Part shown: piece after piece, positions 1 to 8,261 of the stretch
Position numbering within the stretch: position 1 is the first letter of the stretch
Layout: each line of letters starts with the position of its first letter
Assembly: GCF_000971275.1 (NCBI RefSeq)
Contig: NZ_LAPV01000011.1
Span: 1-64,000 of the forward strand
Source: Devosia psychrophila
Lineage (GTDB): Bacteria; Pseudomonadota; Alphaproteobacteria; Rhizobiales; Devosiaceae
Length of the DNA: 64,000 nucleotides
Direction: 5' to 3'
Position numbers and translations under genes: made by a program
Notes under the pieces: model-generated
What the model was told of the DNA's origin: nothing
The model's input: only the letters and a program-made list of their open reading frames with translations
Databases searched by the model: none

Positions 1-2
1 AG

Positions 3-221
3 GCCCATATTGCCGGTGGCCGTCTCTCGGTACGCTGCGCCCTCTACATGGCGAGCCTCTCCGCCATCCGCGCCAATCCCCCGATCCGAGACTTCTACCA
101 GCGCCTGCGCGACCAGGGAAAACCCGGCAAGCTCGCCATCGTCGCCGCCATGCGCAAACTCATCACCACAGCCAACGCCGTCATCGCCAACGATGCACCA
201 TGGAAGGGCAAAAGCGATTGA
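3..221 (+). CDS. IS110-family transposase, C-terminal end (cut by window edge)
   Basis: Frame 3 is open from the window start to TGA at 219-221 (72 codons) with no start codon in the window. The translation matches the C-terminal part of IS110/IS1111 transposases (Transposase_20 region): a small basic GRLSVRCALYMASLSA stretch, then FYQRLRDQGKP, then a VAAMRKLITTANAV helix. Such enzymes act as DEDD-type recombinases that move the IS element. Only the last third is visible, so whether the copy is intact cannot be judged. Family assignment is from remembered family character. Confidence 0.75.
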   Translation, partial: AHIAGGRLSVRCALYMASLSAIRANPPIRDFYQRLRDQGKPGKLAIVAAMRKLITTANAVIANDAPWKGKSD

Positions 222-236
222 CATCAAACACGGTTG

Positions 237-400
237 CTCAGGGGAGGGAGGTGGGGGTAAACTCTTTCTCCACCTCTCCCTTTGGGGGAAGAGGTCGACC
301 CTCTTGGGTCGGGTGAGGGAGCCTTCCCCACGCAACTCACCCAGTAAAGACCCCTCACCCAGCGCTACGCGCCGACCTCTCCCCCGAAGGGAGAGGTAAG
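237..400. repeat. Palindromic intergenic repeat with CCTCTCCC / GGGAGAGG arms
   Basis: The stretch holds two imperfect inverted copies of a C/T-rich then G/A-rich motif: CTCCACCTCTCCC at 268-280 and GACCTCTCCC near 374-383 facing GGGAGAGG near 389-396. It also has GGGTGAGGGAG and CCCCTCACCCAG blocks. This is typical of the REP-like intergenic repeats of rhizobial relatives. It runs into the 3' end of the phosphatase gene and encodes that protein's last residues. Confidence 0.65.
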
Positions 401-1201
401 AGGAGGATTTTTCATCGGCACGTGCTTCAGCTTCTCGATCAGATAGGCATGCGTGGCCTTGTTGGCGACAATGAGCGTGCCGGTGCGTTCGTAGATGTCC
501 GGGCCCCGCCCCCACCAGTCGGTGACGACACCGCCGGCTTCCTGCACGAGCAATATTCCCGCGGCCGTGTCGACGAAGCCGGTTTCCTCGTAATAGCCGG
601 TGAGACGGCCGAGGGCGACATAGGCGCAGCTGTTGGCGGCGCTGCCCACAATGCGGACGGCACCGACTGGGGCACGGATGGCATCGAGGCGTTCGTAAGC
701 GCCGGGATAGAGCTGCAGGCCCGGAGTCGGCAGGCCGGTGCCGATATTGAACAGACCTATGTCGGCCTGGTCGCTGACCGAGAGGCGCTCGCCGTTCATG
801 AAGGCGCCCTGCCCGGCAATGGACCAGAACATTTCCTCAGCGGGCGGGTTGTACAGCACGCCGATCACCGTCTCGTTGCCGCGACGCAGCGCAATCGAAA
901 TCGTGTAGTGCATGCCGTTGATGAAATTGGTGGTGCCGTCGATTGGGTCGACCAGCCAGCGGTGTTCGTTGTCAGTGTCGACCGGGTCGAACTCCTCGCC
1001 AGTGAAGCTCCAGTCCGGATAGCGCTCGAACAGCACCTTGCGGATCAGCAACTCGCTTTCCTTGTCGGCGTCGGAGACGAAATCGGCCGGGCCCTTGATG
1101 CCGATTTCCAGCTCCCGGAAGCGTTTGAAATGCTCGAGCGTCAGCGCGCCAGCGTCGCGGGCAACGGCGATCATGTCCGCGAGGACGGTTTCGTAATTCA
1201 T
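365..1201 (-). CDS. Inositol monophosphatase family protein
   Basis: A 278-residue Mg-dependent, Li-sensitive-type phosphatase of the SuhB/IMPase fold, likely cytosolic, hydrolysing inositol phosphates or related sugar phosphates. The metal-binding motifs are visible: GEE at 68-70, DPIDGTTNF at 85-93, and DTAAG at 211-215, where the usual Trp before Asp is Val. ATG at 1201 precedes a typical N-terminus. The last ~13 residues (PPLTSPFGGEVGA) come from the neighbouring palindromic repeat and are not part of the conserved fold. It is followed upstream by murB on the same strand. The exact substrate cannot be told from sequence; a 3'(2'),5'-bisphosphate nucleotidase is the main alternative. Confidence 0.85.
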   Translation of the reverse strand: MNYETVLADMIAVARDAGALTLEHFKRFRELEIGIKGPADFVSDADKESELLIRKVLFERYPDWSFTGEEFDPVDTDNEHRWLVDPIDGTTNFINGMHYTISIALRRGNETVIGVLYNPPAEEMFWSIAGQGAFMNGERLSVSDQADIGLFNIGTGLPTPGLQLYPGAYERLDAIRAPVGAVRIVGSAANSCAYVALGRLTGYYEETGFVDTAAGILLVQEAGGVVTDWWGRGPDIYERTGTLIVANKATHAYLIEKLKHVPMKNPPLTSPFGGEVGA

Positions 1202-1338
1202 CTTTGGCTCCAGGATTATTCAGCACCATGCGCGCGGTGGCGCGCCGGATCGGGACGGCTTTCAACACTATCGCAGGCATGCTCAAGATTTATGGCAAAG
1301 CCTGTGTCTGTCGATCGAAATCAGGTGTCGGCGGATGC

Positions 1339-2331
1339 TTAAAGCAGCTCCGGTTCCTGCACCAGTTGCACGCCGAAGCGGGCTGCGACACCGGCGACGA
1401 TTTCGGCGGCGAGGTCGGTGATTTCGGCCTGGGTGGCGCCGCCGTTGTTGACGACGACAAGGGCATGATTGGGTGAAACGCCAGCAGCGCCGTGGGTGTG
1501 GCCTTTGAAGCCGGCGCGTTCGATCAGCCAGGCGGCGGAGAGCTTGATGCGGCCATCGGCGGCCGGATAGCGCGGCGACGATGGGAATTCGGCGGCGATA
1601 GCCTGGGCCACTTCGGGCTCGACGATGGGATTGTGGAAAAACGAGCCGGCGTTGCCGGTGACGCGCCAGTCGGGCAGCTTGCTGGCGCGGATGGCGACGA
1701 CGCGGTCCATGATGGTTTTGGCGTCTGCATCGGCGGGAATGTCGATGAGGCCGGGATAGGCGAGGTTTGGCCGCCAGTCATTGGGTAGCGCCAGCGTTAC
1801 CGATAAAACAATGAAGCGGCCGGGAGCGCGCTTAAAAAAGCTCTGGCGGTAGGCAAATTCGCACTCATCGCGATCGAAGCTGCGGATGCTGTTGTCGGTC
1901 GCGTCGAAAGCCTGCAACGAGTGGAAGCGATCCACTAGTTCGAGACCATAGGCGCCAATATTCTGGATAGGCGCCGCGCCGACCGTGCCCGGAATTGAGG
2001 CAAGATTTTCCAACCCCGGCAGGCCCTGGCCGAGCGTCCATTCGACGATGGAGTGCCAGTTTTCGCCGGCACCGATTTGCACCAGCGTGTGGTCGCCATG
2101 AGTGCCGACGATGTCTCGCCCGGCAATGCCCATCAGGGCGATGACGCCCTCAAAATGCGGCCGCAAGACCACGTTGCTGCCGCCGCCGAGCACGCGTAGC
2201 GGCAGGTGCATTGCCGCGGCTTCGGCGAGCAAGGGTGCAAGTTGGCCCGCGTGGGTGATGGTGGTGCCAAACCGCGCGCGGGCCGGCAGGCCGAAGGTAT
2301 TGTGGCGCTGCAGGTCAAGGTCCGGCGTCAT
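1339..2331 (-). CDS. murB: UDP-N-acetylenolpyruvoylglucosamine reductase MurB
   Basis: MurB reduces the enolpyruvyl ether of UDP-GlcNAc-enolpyruvate to UDP-MurNAc with NADPH and FAD, the second committed step of peptidoglycan precursor synthesis in the cytosol. The 330-residue product has the FAD motif LGGGSNVVL near 48-56, the IPGTVGAAPIQNIGAYG loop near 113-129, and NAGSFFHNP, which carries the catalytic Ser. This is the E. coli (type I) layout. The frame is open upstream to 2448, but the extra residues derive from a REP repeat. ATG at 2331 has a GGAG-type ribosome site upstream and starts at the conserved N-terminus. In alphaproteobacteria murB usually sits in the dcw cluster; a stand-alone type I copy here may be accessory. 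Confidence 0.93.
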   Translation of the reverse strand: MTPDLDLQRHNTFGLPARARFGTTITHAGQLAPLLAEAAAMHLPLRVLGGGSNVVLRPHFEGVIALMGIAGRDIVGTHGDHTLVQIGAGENWHSIVEWTLGQGLPGLENLASIPGTVGAAPIQNIGAYGLELVDRFHSLQAFDATDNSIRSFDRDECEFAYRQSFFKRAPGRFIVLSVTLALPNDWRPNLAYPGLIDIPADADAKTIMDRVVAIRASKLPDWRVTGNAGSFFHNPIVEPEVAQAIAAEFPSSPRYPAADGRIKLSAAWLIERAGFKGHTHGAAGVSPNHALVVVNNGGATQAEITDLAAEIVAGVAARFGVQLVQEPELL

Positions 2332-2419
2332 GTTCAGGCTGTCTCCGCGATCACCACGCTGATACAGCCAAGATACGCCAAAATCGAGACTCTTCGCTAC
2401 GAAGGCCCAGCCACACTCG

Positions 2420-2550
2420 ATGTTATCCCGGCCTTGAGCCGGATTCATCTCGAGATGGTGGATCTGCCGCCAGGTGGCACTGCCTGTTCCAACACCTAAC
2501 GGCCCCGTCCCAATCTCAAGATGGGCCCCGGCTTAAGGCCGGGGTGACAC
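2420..2550. repeat. Two REP-type palindromes (TCCCGGCC-TTGAG-CCGG family)
   Basis: Copies at about 2424-2458 and 2515-2550 share the core CCCGGCCTTGAGCCGG or its reverse CCGGCTTAAGGCCGGGGTGA. Each is flanked by TCTCGAGATGG or CTCAAGATGGG. The same family recurs at 4908-5065 and 29762-29797. They fill the gap between murB and phnE2 and form stable hairpins. Confidence 0.8.
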
Positions 2551-2572
2551 CGTGGATGTGGAAGTATTCAGG

Positions 2573-3910
2573 CTAGTGGGCCGCAGGGCCGATCAGGCGG
2601 GAGCGAATGGCGTTGGAGATGTTGTCGAAGATGAACACCACCATCAGGATCAGCAGGACCATATAGGCGACCTTGTCCCAGTCGGAGTTTGTGCCCATGG
2701 ACTCGAGCAGTTTGAGGCCGATGCCGCCGGCACCGACGGCGCCGATGACGGTGGCCGAGCGGGTGTTGCTTTCCCAGAAATACAGCGACTGGGAGACGAA
2801 TACCGGCAATACCTGCGGCACGACGCCGTAGCGGTTGACCGAGAGTGGGCTGGCGCCGACCGACTGCATGCCTTCGCGCTGCTTGTCGTCGACGTTTTCC
2901 AGCGCCTCGGCATAGACCTTGCCCAGCGCGCCGGTGTCGGTGAAGAAGATCGCCGCAATACCGGGGATCGGGCCGGGGCCGAAGCCGCGGGTGAAGAACA
3001 GCGCCCAGATCAGCATGTCGATGGAGCGGATAAAGTCGAAGAAGCGCTTCATCAGCCAGTTGGCGGGGCGGTTGGCAGTGATGTTGCGGGCCGCAATAAA
3101 GGCCAGGGGGAAGGCAAACAGCGTCGCGAAGAGTGTGCCGACAAAGGCCATGACCAGCGTCTGCATCAGTTTGGCGAGGATATCGCCATGCTGCCAGGCC
3201 TGGTTGTTGAGCCACTGGTCGAGCACCAGTTGCGCGTTGGACATTTCGGGGACAATCCGATCGCCACTGAACATCAGGCCGATGCTGGAAAACAGGTCAT
3301 TGCCCCACAGCGGCGAATTGGTGTCATAGAGGAAATTGGCCCAGCCAAAGAAGCGGCGCTGCACATTGACCTGGTTGGCGCGGATTTCGGCCTGGCCAGC
3401 GAAACCGTAATTGACCAGGACCTTGGCGCCGTCCTGCTCGATGGCGGCAGGAACATCGGCTGGCGCAGTCGCACCGTCGGCGGTGATGGCAATTGGATAG
3501 CCGACGCCATCGATGTAGACATCGACCTGCGTGGTGGCGATCTCGAGGCGGTCATCGGCATTGCCGAAGGTTGCGATCATGCTGCCATCGTCCTGCGGCG
3601 TCAGCCAGTCGATCGTGGTGTCTTCGGCATATTGGCCGCGGCTCGACCATTGCGGCACCACCACGCCGTCTTCAAAGCGCAGGCGTGGCTGGGCCCGCCA
3701 GGAATACCAATCCTGGACATAGATGGCAGCGCGGTCCCATTTGCCGTTTTGCAGAGCCGGGCCGACGTTGAAGAAAAACCAGCAGAACACCAGGTAGGTC
3801 AACGTCGCGGCGAAGCCGACCAGCAGGCCCCAGCGCTGGAAGAAATTCTGTTCGAACACCGATGGATATTTGGCGTGCAGGCGATTGCTTTCGGCGACGG
3901 AAATGCTCAT
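2573..3910 (-). CDS. phnE2: Phosphonate ABC transporter permease PhnE (second subunit)
   Basis: Inner-membrane permease of the phosphonate importer PhnCDE. The product (445 residues) has one N-terminal membrane segment near 27-50, then a long ~170-residue predicted periplasmic insert, then the BPD_transp_1 permease region with several membrane helices. The EAA-like loop GMQSVGASPLSVNRYGVVPQVLP contacts the ATPase. ATG at 3910 is chosen because GGGGAG lies 8 bases upstream; a GTG directly before it (3913) is possible. It overlaps the stop of phnE1 (TGATG), indicating translational coupling. The two permeases probably form a heterodimer with PhnC driving import. Confidence 0.92.
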   Translation of the reverse strand: MSISVAESNRLHAKYPSVFEQNFFQRWGLLVGFAATLTYLVFCWFFFNVGPALQNGKWDRAAIYVQDWYSWRAQPRLRFEDGVVVPQWSSRGQYAEDTTIDWLTPQDDGSMIATFGNADDRLEIATTQVDVYIDGVGYPIAITADGATAPADVPAAIEQDGAKVLVNYGFAGQAEIRANQVNVQRRFFGWANFLYDTNSPLWGNDLFSSIGLMFSGDRIVPEMSNAQLVLDQWLNNQAWQHGDILAKLMQTLVMAFVGTLFATLFAFPLAFIAARNITANRPANWLMKRFFDFIRSIDMLIWALFFTRGFGPGPIPGIAAIFFTDTGALGKVYAEALENVDDKQREGMQSVGASPLSVNRYGVVPQVLPVFVSQSLYFWESNTRSATVIGAVGAGGIGLKLLESMGTNSDWDKVAYMVLLILMVVFIFDNISNAIRSRLIGPAAH

Positions 3911-4884
3911 CACGCTGCTCCCCGGCCGAGTTCGAAGGACGCCTTGCCGACCAGCTTCTGGCGCAGATAGCCGGAGAACTGGTCGATGATGATGACGGTG
4001 ACCAAGAGCAGGATGACGATGGCATAGGTCTTGGCCGCGTGATCGCGACTGATCGACAGTCGGAAGGCCTCGCCGATGCCGCCGCCGCCCACCGCACCGA
4101 TAATAGTGGAGGCGCGCACGTTGATCTCAGTGCGGAGCAGAGCATAGCTGACGAAATTTGGCATGACCTGTGGCACGATGGCGTAGCGCACGCGCTCGAG
4201 CCAGGAGGCGCCGACCGATTGCAGCCCCTCGTCAGGCTTCATGTCGGCATTTTCGACAACTTCGAAGAACAGCTTGCCTAGCGCGCCGATGGTGTGGAGC
4301 GACACGGCGGCAATGGCGGCGATCGGGCCGATGGACAGCACGGCGGTCAGCAAGCCGGCAATGACGATCTCGGGGAAGGCGCGCATCACTTCCATGATGC
4401 GGCGGACGATCCAGCGGACGGCACCGGCGCCGACCAGGTTGGTGGCTGCGAAAAAGCAGAGGCAGAAGGCAATCGAGCCACCGATGATGGTCGAGACGAT
4501 CGCAATATTGACCGTGATAATAAGTTGATAGATGAACTGGGGAATGTAGAGGCTATCGGTGAGATAGACGCGCTGCGAGGTGTAGTCGAACTTCTGACTG
4601 CCGTCGTAATAGGGCGACGCGATGTCGAACATGGCGCGGAAGATCTCGAACGGATCTTCGGGCACGAAGTTCTTGATGAAGTCGAACATGTAGGGAAGCC
4701 GCTCGAAGAACTTCCCGGAATTTGCGGCATTGGCGTAGTTCATTGCCGCCAGCAGTGCGACGAGAATGCCGAGGACGATCAGGATCGAATAGACCCGGCG
4801 CGTCAGCACCTGGCTGCGATAATGCTGCAGCAGGGTGGTGTTGGCATGGGAAAGGCCGTCGGTGCTGTGTGCGATGTCGGCCAT
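3910..4884 (-). CDS. phnE1: Phosphonate ABC transporter permease PhnE (first subunit)
   Basis: A 324-residue inner-membrane permease, partner of the downstream phnE2. One membrane helix near 31-50 is followed by a ~70-residue extracytoplasmic stretch and a BPD_transp_1 domain with about five helices. The coupling loop GLQSVGASWLERVRYAIVPQ aligns in character with that of phnE2. ATG at 4884 gives a normal N-terminus, though the ribosome site is weak. It is separated from phnD by 230 bases that hold REP palindromes, so its translation level probably differs from that of the binding protein. Confidence 0.92.
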   Translation of the reverse strand: MADIAHSTDGLSHANTTLLQHYRSQVLTRRVYSILIVLGILVALLAAMNYANAANSGKFFERLPYMFDFIKNFVPEDPFEIFRAMFDIASPYYDGSQKFDYTSQRVYLTDSLYIPQFIYQLIITVNIAIVSTIIGGSIAFCLCFFAATNLVGAGAVRWIVRRIMEVMRAFPEIVIAGLLTAVLSIGPIAAIAAVSLHTIGALGKLFFEVVENADMKPDEGLQSVGASWLERVRYAIVPQVMPNFVSYALLRTEINVRASTIIGAVGGGGIGEAFRLSISRDHAAKTYAIVILLLVTVIIIDQFSGYLRQKLVGKASFELGRGAA

Positions 4885-4907
4885 AGGCGAGGTCTTTCCA
4901 AACTCTC

Positions 4908-5065
4908 GATGTCACCCCGGCCTTGAGCCGGGGCCCATCCTGAGGTGCTGGAGCGGGCGAGATGGCCTAGCAGGACCAGCTTGCGGTTGTGGCGCGATCT
5001 CGAGATGGATCCCGGCTGAGCTAATCCTCGTGCGCGAAGCGACACGGGGAGCCGGGATGACACCG
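4908..5065. repeat. REP palindromes inside the phn transport operon
   Basis: Between phnD and phnE1 lie TGTCACCCCGGCCTTGAG followed by CCGGGGCCCATCCTGAGG (4910-4945), then CTCGAGATGGATCCCGGCT and GAGCCGGGATGACACC (about 4999-5063). They can pair into hairpins. REP elements placed between a binding-protein gene and permease genes are known in other transport operons, for example malE-malF, to shield the upstream message from 3' exonucleases. Confidence 0.8.
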
Positions 5066-5114
5066 CGGGTGGGAAGGGTTGCGGTGGCAGATCACCACCG
5101 CAACCTTGGCGAAA

Positions 5115-6023
5115 TCAGCCGCCGATAATGGACTTACGAGCGTCGATGATGGTCTGGTACATGGTCTGGTCGGCGTCGACGAAGTCGGTGTAACCACCGG
5201 CAGTGAAGGCGTCGAAGCATTCGAAGTCAGCTGCTGGCAGGCCCTTGAAGAAGGCGGTGACCTTTTCCTTCATGTCGGCTGGGAGCTTGTTGGAAACCAT
5301 CAGCGGACCGTTGGGGATGATTGGCGACTGCCAAACTTCGACCAGGTCATCCATGTCGAGCAGGCCCTTGTCGACCATGATGCGCAGGTTGCCGGAAGTG
5401 AAGCCTTCCGAGAATTCGCCCTGGCCCGAACCGAAGGTGGTGCCGACGTCGAAGGTGCCGTCGAGGACGCCGAGGACGAGGTTTTCGTGACCGCCGCCGA
5501 AGCCGGTTTCGCTGTAGAATTCAGCGATCGGTGCGCCGATTTCGGCTGGCAGGGTTACGTTTGGAACGAGGTAGCCCGAGGTCGAATCAGGATCGGCAAA
5601 GCCGAGCTTCTTGCCCTTGGTCGAAGGCAGATCGGTGATGCCGCTATCCTTGCGGGCAACCATGATCGAGTGGTAGCCGGTCGAGCCGTCTTCCTGCTGG
5701 GTGGTCAGGACGGGATCAACGGCTTCCGGGTCCTTGAGGTAGATGGCTGCATAGGACGAAGCGCCCATGATGGCGATGTCGATGGTGCCGCCGAGCAGGC
5801 CCTGGATGATGCCGTTGTAATCTGGCGACGGGAAGAACTGAACTTCGGAAACGCCAGTTGCAGCCTTCAGTGGCTCAGCAACGCATTCGGACCGACGCAG
5901 CTGGTCGGCTTCGTTTTCGCCGCCATCGAGGCCGATGCGCAGGACGGTGACGTCCTGAGCGAAAGCAGCGGTGGACATGGTAAGGGCCACGGAGGCCAGC
6001 AGGATTGTGCGGAGCGCGGTCAT
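5115..6023 (-). CDS. phnD: Phosphonate ABC transporter substrate-binding protein PhnD
   Basis: Periplasmic binding protein (302 residues) that captures phosphonates or phosphate esters and delivers them to PhnE1E2. Residues 1-22 are a clear signal peptide ending in AFA|Q. The mature part carries typical PhnD stretches: LRIGLDGGENEADQLRR, the GASSYAAIYLK segment, and DPDSTSGYLVPN, which lies in the ligand-binding hinge. ATG at 6023 follows AAGGAAAA. It lies 59 bases downstream of phnC in the same operon. Ligand preference cannot be read from sequence. Confidence 0.95.
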   Translation of the reverse strand: MTALRTILLASVALTMSTAAFAQDVTVLRIGLDGGENEADQLRRSECVAEPLKAATGVSEVQFFPSPDYNGIIQGLLGGTIDIAIMGASSYAAIYLKDPEAVDPVLTTQQEDGSTGYHSIMVARKDSGITDLPSTKGKKLGFADPDSTSGYLVPNVTLPAEIGAPIAEFYSETGFGGGHENLVLGVLDGTFDVGTTFGSGQGEFSEGFTSGNLRIMVDKGLLDMDDLVEVWQSPIIPNGPLMVSNKLPADMKEKVTAFFKGLPAADFECFDAFTAGGYTDFVDADQTMYQTIIDARKSIIGG

Positions 6024-6082
6024 GGAGTTTTTCCTTTAGGACGCGGGTTGTCGGCAGGCCCGAAGCGGGCCGCGGAACGAGT

Positions 6083-6913
6083 TTACGAAGCGGGATTGGC
6101 GCTTGTGGTATTGATGATCGGCGGCCTGAGCGGCGCGATGGAAGTTGAAGTCATGGCTTCCGAGAAGGCCTCCTTGAGTCCGTCGGCGCCATAGATGGTG
6201 CGGGCCACGTCGGTGGTGAGCTCGTCGGGGGTGCCGTCGAACACGACCTTACCGGCCGCCATGCCGATGATCCGCTCGCAATAAGCGCGCGCCGTATCGA
6301 GCGTGTGCAGGTTGGTGATGACAGTGATCTTGCCTTCGGCATTGATGTCGCGAAGGCTGTCCATGACGATCTGGGCGTTGCGCGGATCGAGCGAGGCGAT
6401 CGGCTCGTCGGCCAGGATCATCTTGGGGTTCTGCATCAGTGCACGGGCGATGGCGACGCGCTGCTGCTGGCCGCCGGAAAGGGTCTGTGCCCACTGCGTT
6501 GCTGTCTGGGCGATGTCGAGGCGCTCGAGGGCTTTCAGCGCCTCTAGCTGTTCCTGCGCTGTAAAGACCTGCAGCAGGTTGAGCACCGGATTGCGACCAT
6601 TGAGCCGGCCGAGCATCACATTGGTAATGACGTCGAGGCGCGGCACGAGGTTGAACTGCTGGAAGATCATGGCGCAATCGCGCTGCCAGTTGCGGAGGGC
6701 CTGGCCGCGCAGCTCGGAGGTGCGCACACCCTCGTATTCGATATAGCCGGCCGAGACATCGTTGAGCCGGTTGATCATGCGCAGCAGGGTGGACTTGCCG
6801 GCGCCAGAGCGGCCGATGATGCCGACCATTTGCCCCTGCGGGATTTCAAGGTTCACGTCGCTGACGGCAAGCTTGTCGCCGAAGCGTCGCGATACGTTAG
6901 AAATCTTGAGCAT
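6083..6913 (-). CDS. phnC: Phosphonate ABC transporter ATP-binding protein PhnC
   Basis: Cytosolic ATPase of the phosphonate importer (276 residues). Walker [10 protein letters not shown] is at 34-42, the signature LSGGQQQR near 144, Walker B MILADEP follows, then the D-loop SLDP and the H-loop His in TNLHTLD. The usual PhnC helical insert ([19 protein letters not shown]) is present. ATG at 6913 is preferred over TTG at 6916. It is the first gene of phnC-D-E1-E2, and a triple Pho-box-like repeat lies 57-85 bases upstream. The last ~20 residues ([18 protein letters not shown]) form a Pro/Ser-rich tail. Confidence 0.95.
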   Translation of the reverse strand: MLKISNVSRRFGDKLAVSDVNLEIPQGQMVGIIGRSGAGKSTLLRMINRLNDVSAGYIEYEGVRTSELRGQALRNWQRDCAMIFQQFNLVPRLDVITNVMLGRLNGRNPVLNLLQVFTAQEQLEALKALERLDIAQTATQWAQTLSGGQQQRVAIARALMQNPKMILADEPIASLDPRNAQIVMDSLRDINAEGKITVITNLHTLDTARAYCERIIGMAAGKVVFDGTPDELTTDVARTIYGADGLKEAFSEAMTSTSIAPLRPPIINTTSANPAS

Positions 6914-6969
6914 CAAGCGCCCCTGCCCGTTGAACTGCGGCAGTGCTAGGGCGAGGCGATGAAGCTAGG

Positions 6970-6998
6970 ATAACAGTTGAGTGACGGTTGTGTGACTG
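6970..6998 (-). promoter_or_regulatory. Triple Pho box upstream of phnC
   Basis: On the minus strand three heptamers CAGTCAC, CCGTCAC and CTGTTAT are spaced by 4 bases each (11-base periodicity). This matches the PhoB-binding consensus of CTGTCAY heptamers every 11 bases. It ends 57 bases before the phnC ATG, a normal position for a PhoB-activated promoter. PhoB control of phn genes is established in E. coli and Sinorhizobium; its use here is inferred. Confidence 0.7.
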
Positions 6999-7112
6999 TG
7001 CGAGAAGATGTGTTGTGGGGGTGTCGCGGGGGATAAGGCCAAGGGCACTAACGCGCCGTAGTGCTAGTTGGACGCCCATCGACTACGGCGCTTCGGATAA
7101 GGGCGTCAGAAT

Positions 7113-7580
7113 CTATTCATTTAAATCCAGCTTTACACCATAGTGGCCTTCGCCTTTACTATCGGTCCATCCGCCGACGATCATGGCATCCGCTGTAAAT
7201 TGGCTGTAGCCGCGCCGATCAATCATCTCGGCCATCGCTTTGGCCTCGCGTCGAGCAACATATCCAACCTTGCGGCCCTCGATGAGCACGGCAATGGCAT
7301 TCCTATCGTGCGAGTTATTGGGCTCTCGGATCAGCGTGGCTAAGAACTCGACCTCGTGCCCCTTCTTAGTTTTGCCACCGGCTATGCGATCTAACGCCTC
7401 TTGGTAGTTTGACTCGCCCACTATATCGAAACCGAAAGACCCATCGCCCTCTATATGGGGAACCGAAACTCGTTCAGACGACATCGAGTCTTCGTTGGCG
7501 CTTCGAAAATGCCCCAGCCACTTCCAAATAACTATGCCAGCGAGCGCAGCAAGTCCAAGCCACCCTATTACTGTGCCCAT
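7113..7580 (-). CDS. HIRAN-domain protein with N-terminal membrane anchor
   Basis: A 155-residue protein with one hydrophobic helix near 5-22 and a HIRAN domain near 48-150. The hallmark strings are VGESNYQEAL, LIREPNNSHDRNAIAVLI and GRKVGYVARREA. HIRAN domains bind DNA 3' ends or single strands in SNF2-type enzymes and often occur alone in bacteria with unknown roles. ATG at 7580 follows a GGGGGGA ribosome site. It lies between the phn transport operon and the acetyltransferase gene but shows no link to phosphonates. Confidence 0.7.
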   Translation of the reverse strand: MGTVIGWLGLAALAGIVIWKWLGHFRSANEDSMSSERVSVPHIEGDGSFGFDIVGESNYQEALDRIAGGKTKKGHEVEFLATLIREPNNSHDRNAIAVLIEGRKVGYVARREAKAMAEMIDRRGYSQFTADAMIVGGWTDSKGEGHYGVKLDLNE

Positions 7581-7646
7581 CAATTCCCCCCAAGACCTTC
7601 AGTCGTATGGGAACAGGAAGTAAGTGGAGAGTCTAGGACTAGGTTA

Positions 7647-8261
7647 TCAGGGGGCATACTTCTCGAGAAACGCCTCGATGCCGAGCTTGCGGAAGTCTGG
7701 GAGAGCTTCGTGCAGCTTCTCGTGATCCCAGTCCCACCACGCCATGGCGTCTAGGCGGCTGGCGACATCGTCGGTGAAGCGTTGCTTGATCGTTCTGGCC
7801 GGGACACCAACGGCGATGCCGAAATCTGCCACATCCTTGGTGACCACCGCGTTGGAGCCGATGATCGCCCCGTTGCCGATGGTGATGCCCGGCATGATCA
7901 CCGCTCCATGGCCGATCCAGGTGTCGTGGCCGATGCTGATGCCCTGCCCGGCGCGCCAGTCAAAGAATTCCTGGTCATCCTGCTCGCCCTCGAAATACCA
8001 GGCCGAGCGGTAGGTGAAGTGATGCAGCGAGGCCCGTTCCATCGGGTGCATGCTGGCATAGATGCGGGCATGGCTGGCGATATTGGCAAACTTGCCGATC
8101 GTCGCATAAGCGATCTGGGTATTTTCGACGCAATAGGAATAGTCGCCGATGCTCGAGCGCGACACATGGCAGCCGGCGCCGATTTCGGTATAGCGGCCGA
8201 GCGTCGAGTTGCTCACCTGTGCGGTCGGGTGGATACAGGGTTGTTCGCCGAGCCGGGTCAT
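7647..8261 (-). CDS. Hexapeptide-repeat acetyltransferase of phosphonate clusters
   Basis: A 204-residue left-handed beta-helix (LbH) protein of the DapH/LacA/GlmU-like group. Isoleucine-patch hexapeptide repeats run from about 8 to 160, for example STLGRYTEIGAGCHV, WIGHGAVIMPGITIGNGA and IIGSNAVVTKDVADF. Members of this type inside C-P lyase operons form a recognised subfamily of proposed phosphonate acetyltransferases. ATG at 8261 overlaps the phnL stop (ATGA), so it is the last gene of the phnGHIJKL operon. It may take the place of the unrelated E. coli phnO, but its acceptor is unknown. Confidence 0.85.
   Translation of the reverse strand: MTRLGEQPCIHPTAQVSNSTLGRYTEIGAGCHVSRSSIGDYSYCVENTQIAYATIGKFANIASHARIYASMHPMERASLHHFTYRSAWYFEGEQDDQEFFDWRAGQGISIGHDTWIGHGAVIMPGITIGNGAIIGSNAVVTKDVADFGIAVGVPARTIKQRFTDDVASRLDAMAWWDWDHEKLHEALPDFRKLGIEAFLEKYAP

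Noticed and set aside
422..1342. Long plus-strand frame of 306 codons
   Set aside because: It lies opposite the inositol-monophosphatase gene, has no family character and is the usual mirror frame of a GC-rich gene.
2552..3970. Plus-strand frame of 472 codons over phnE2
   Set aside because: It is antisense to a clear permease gene with conserved motifs and a coupled start.
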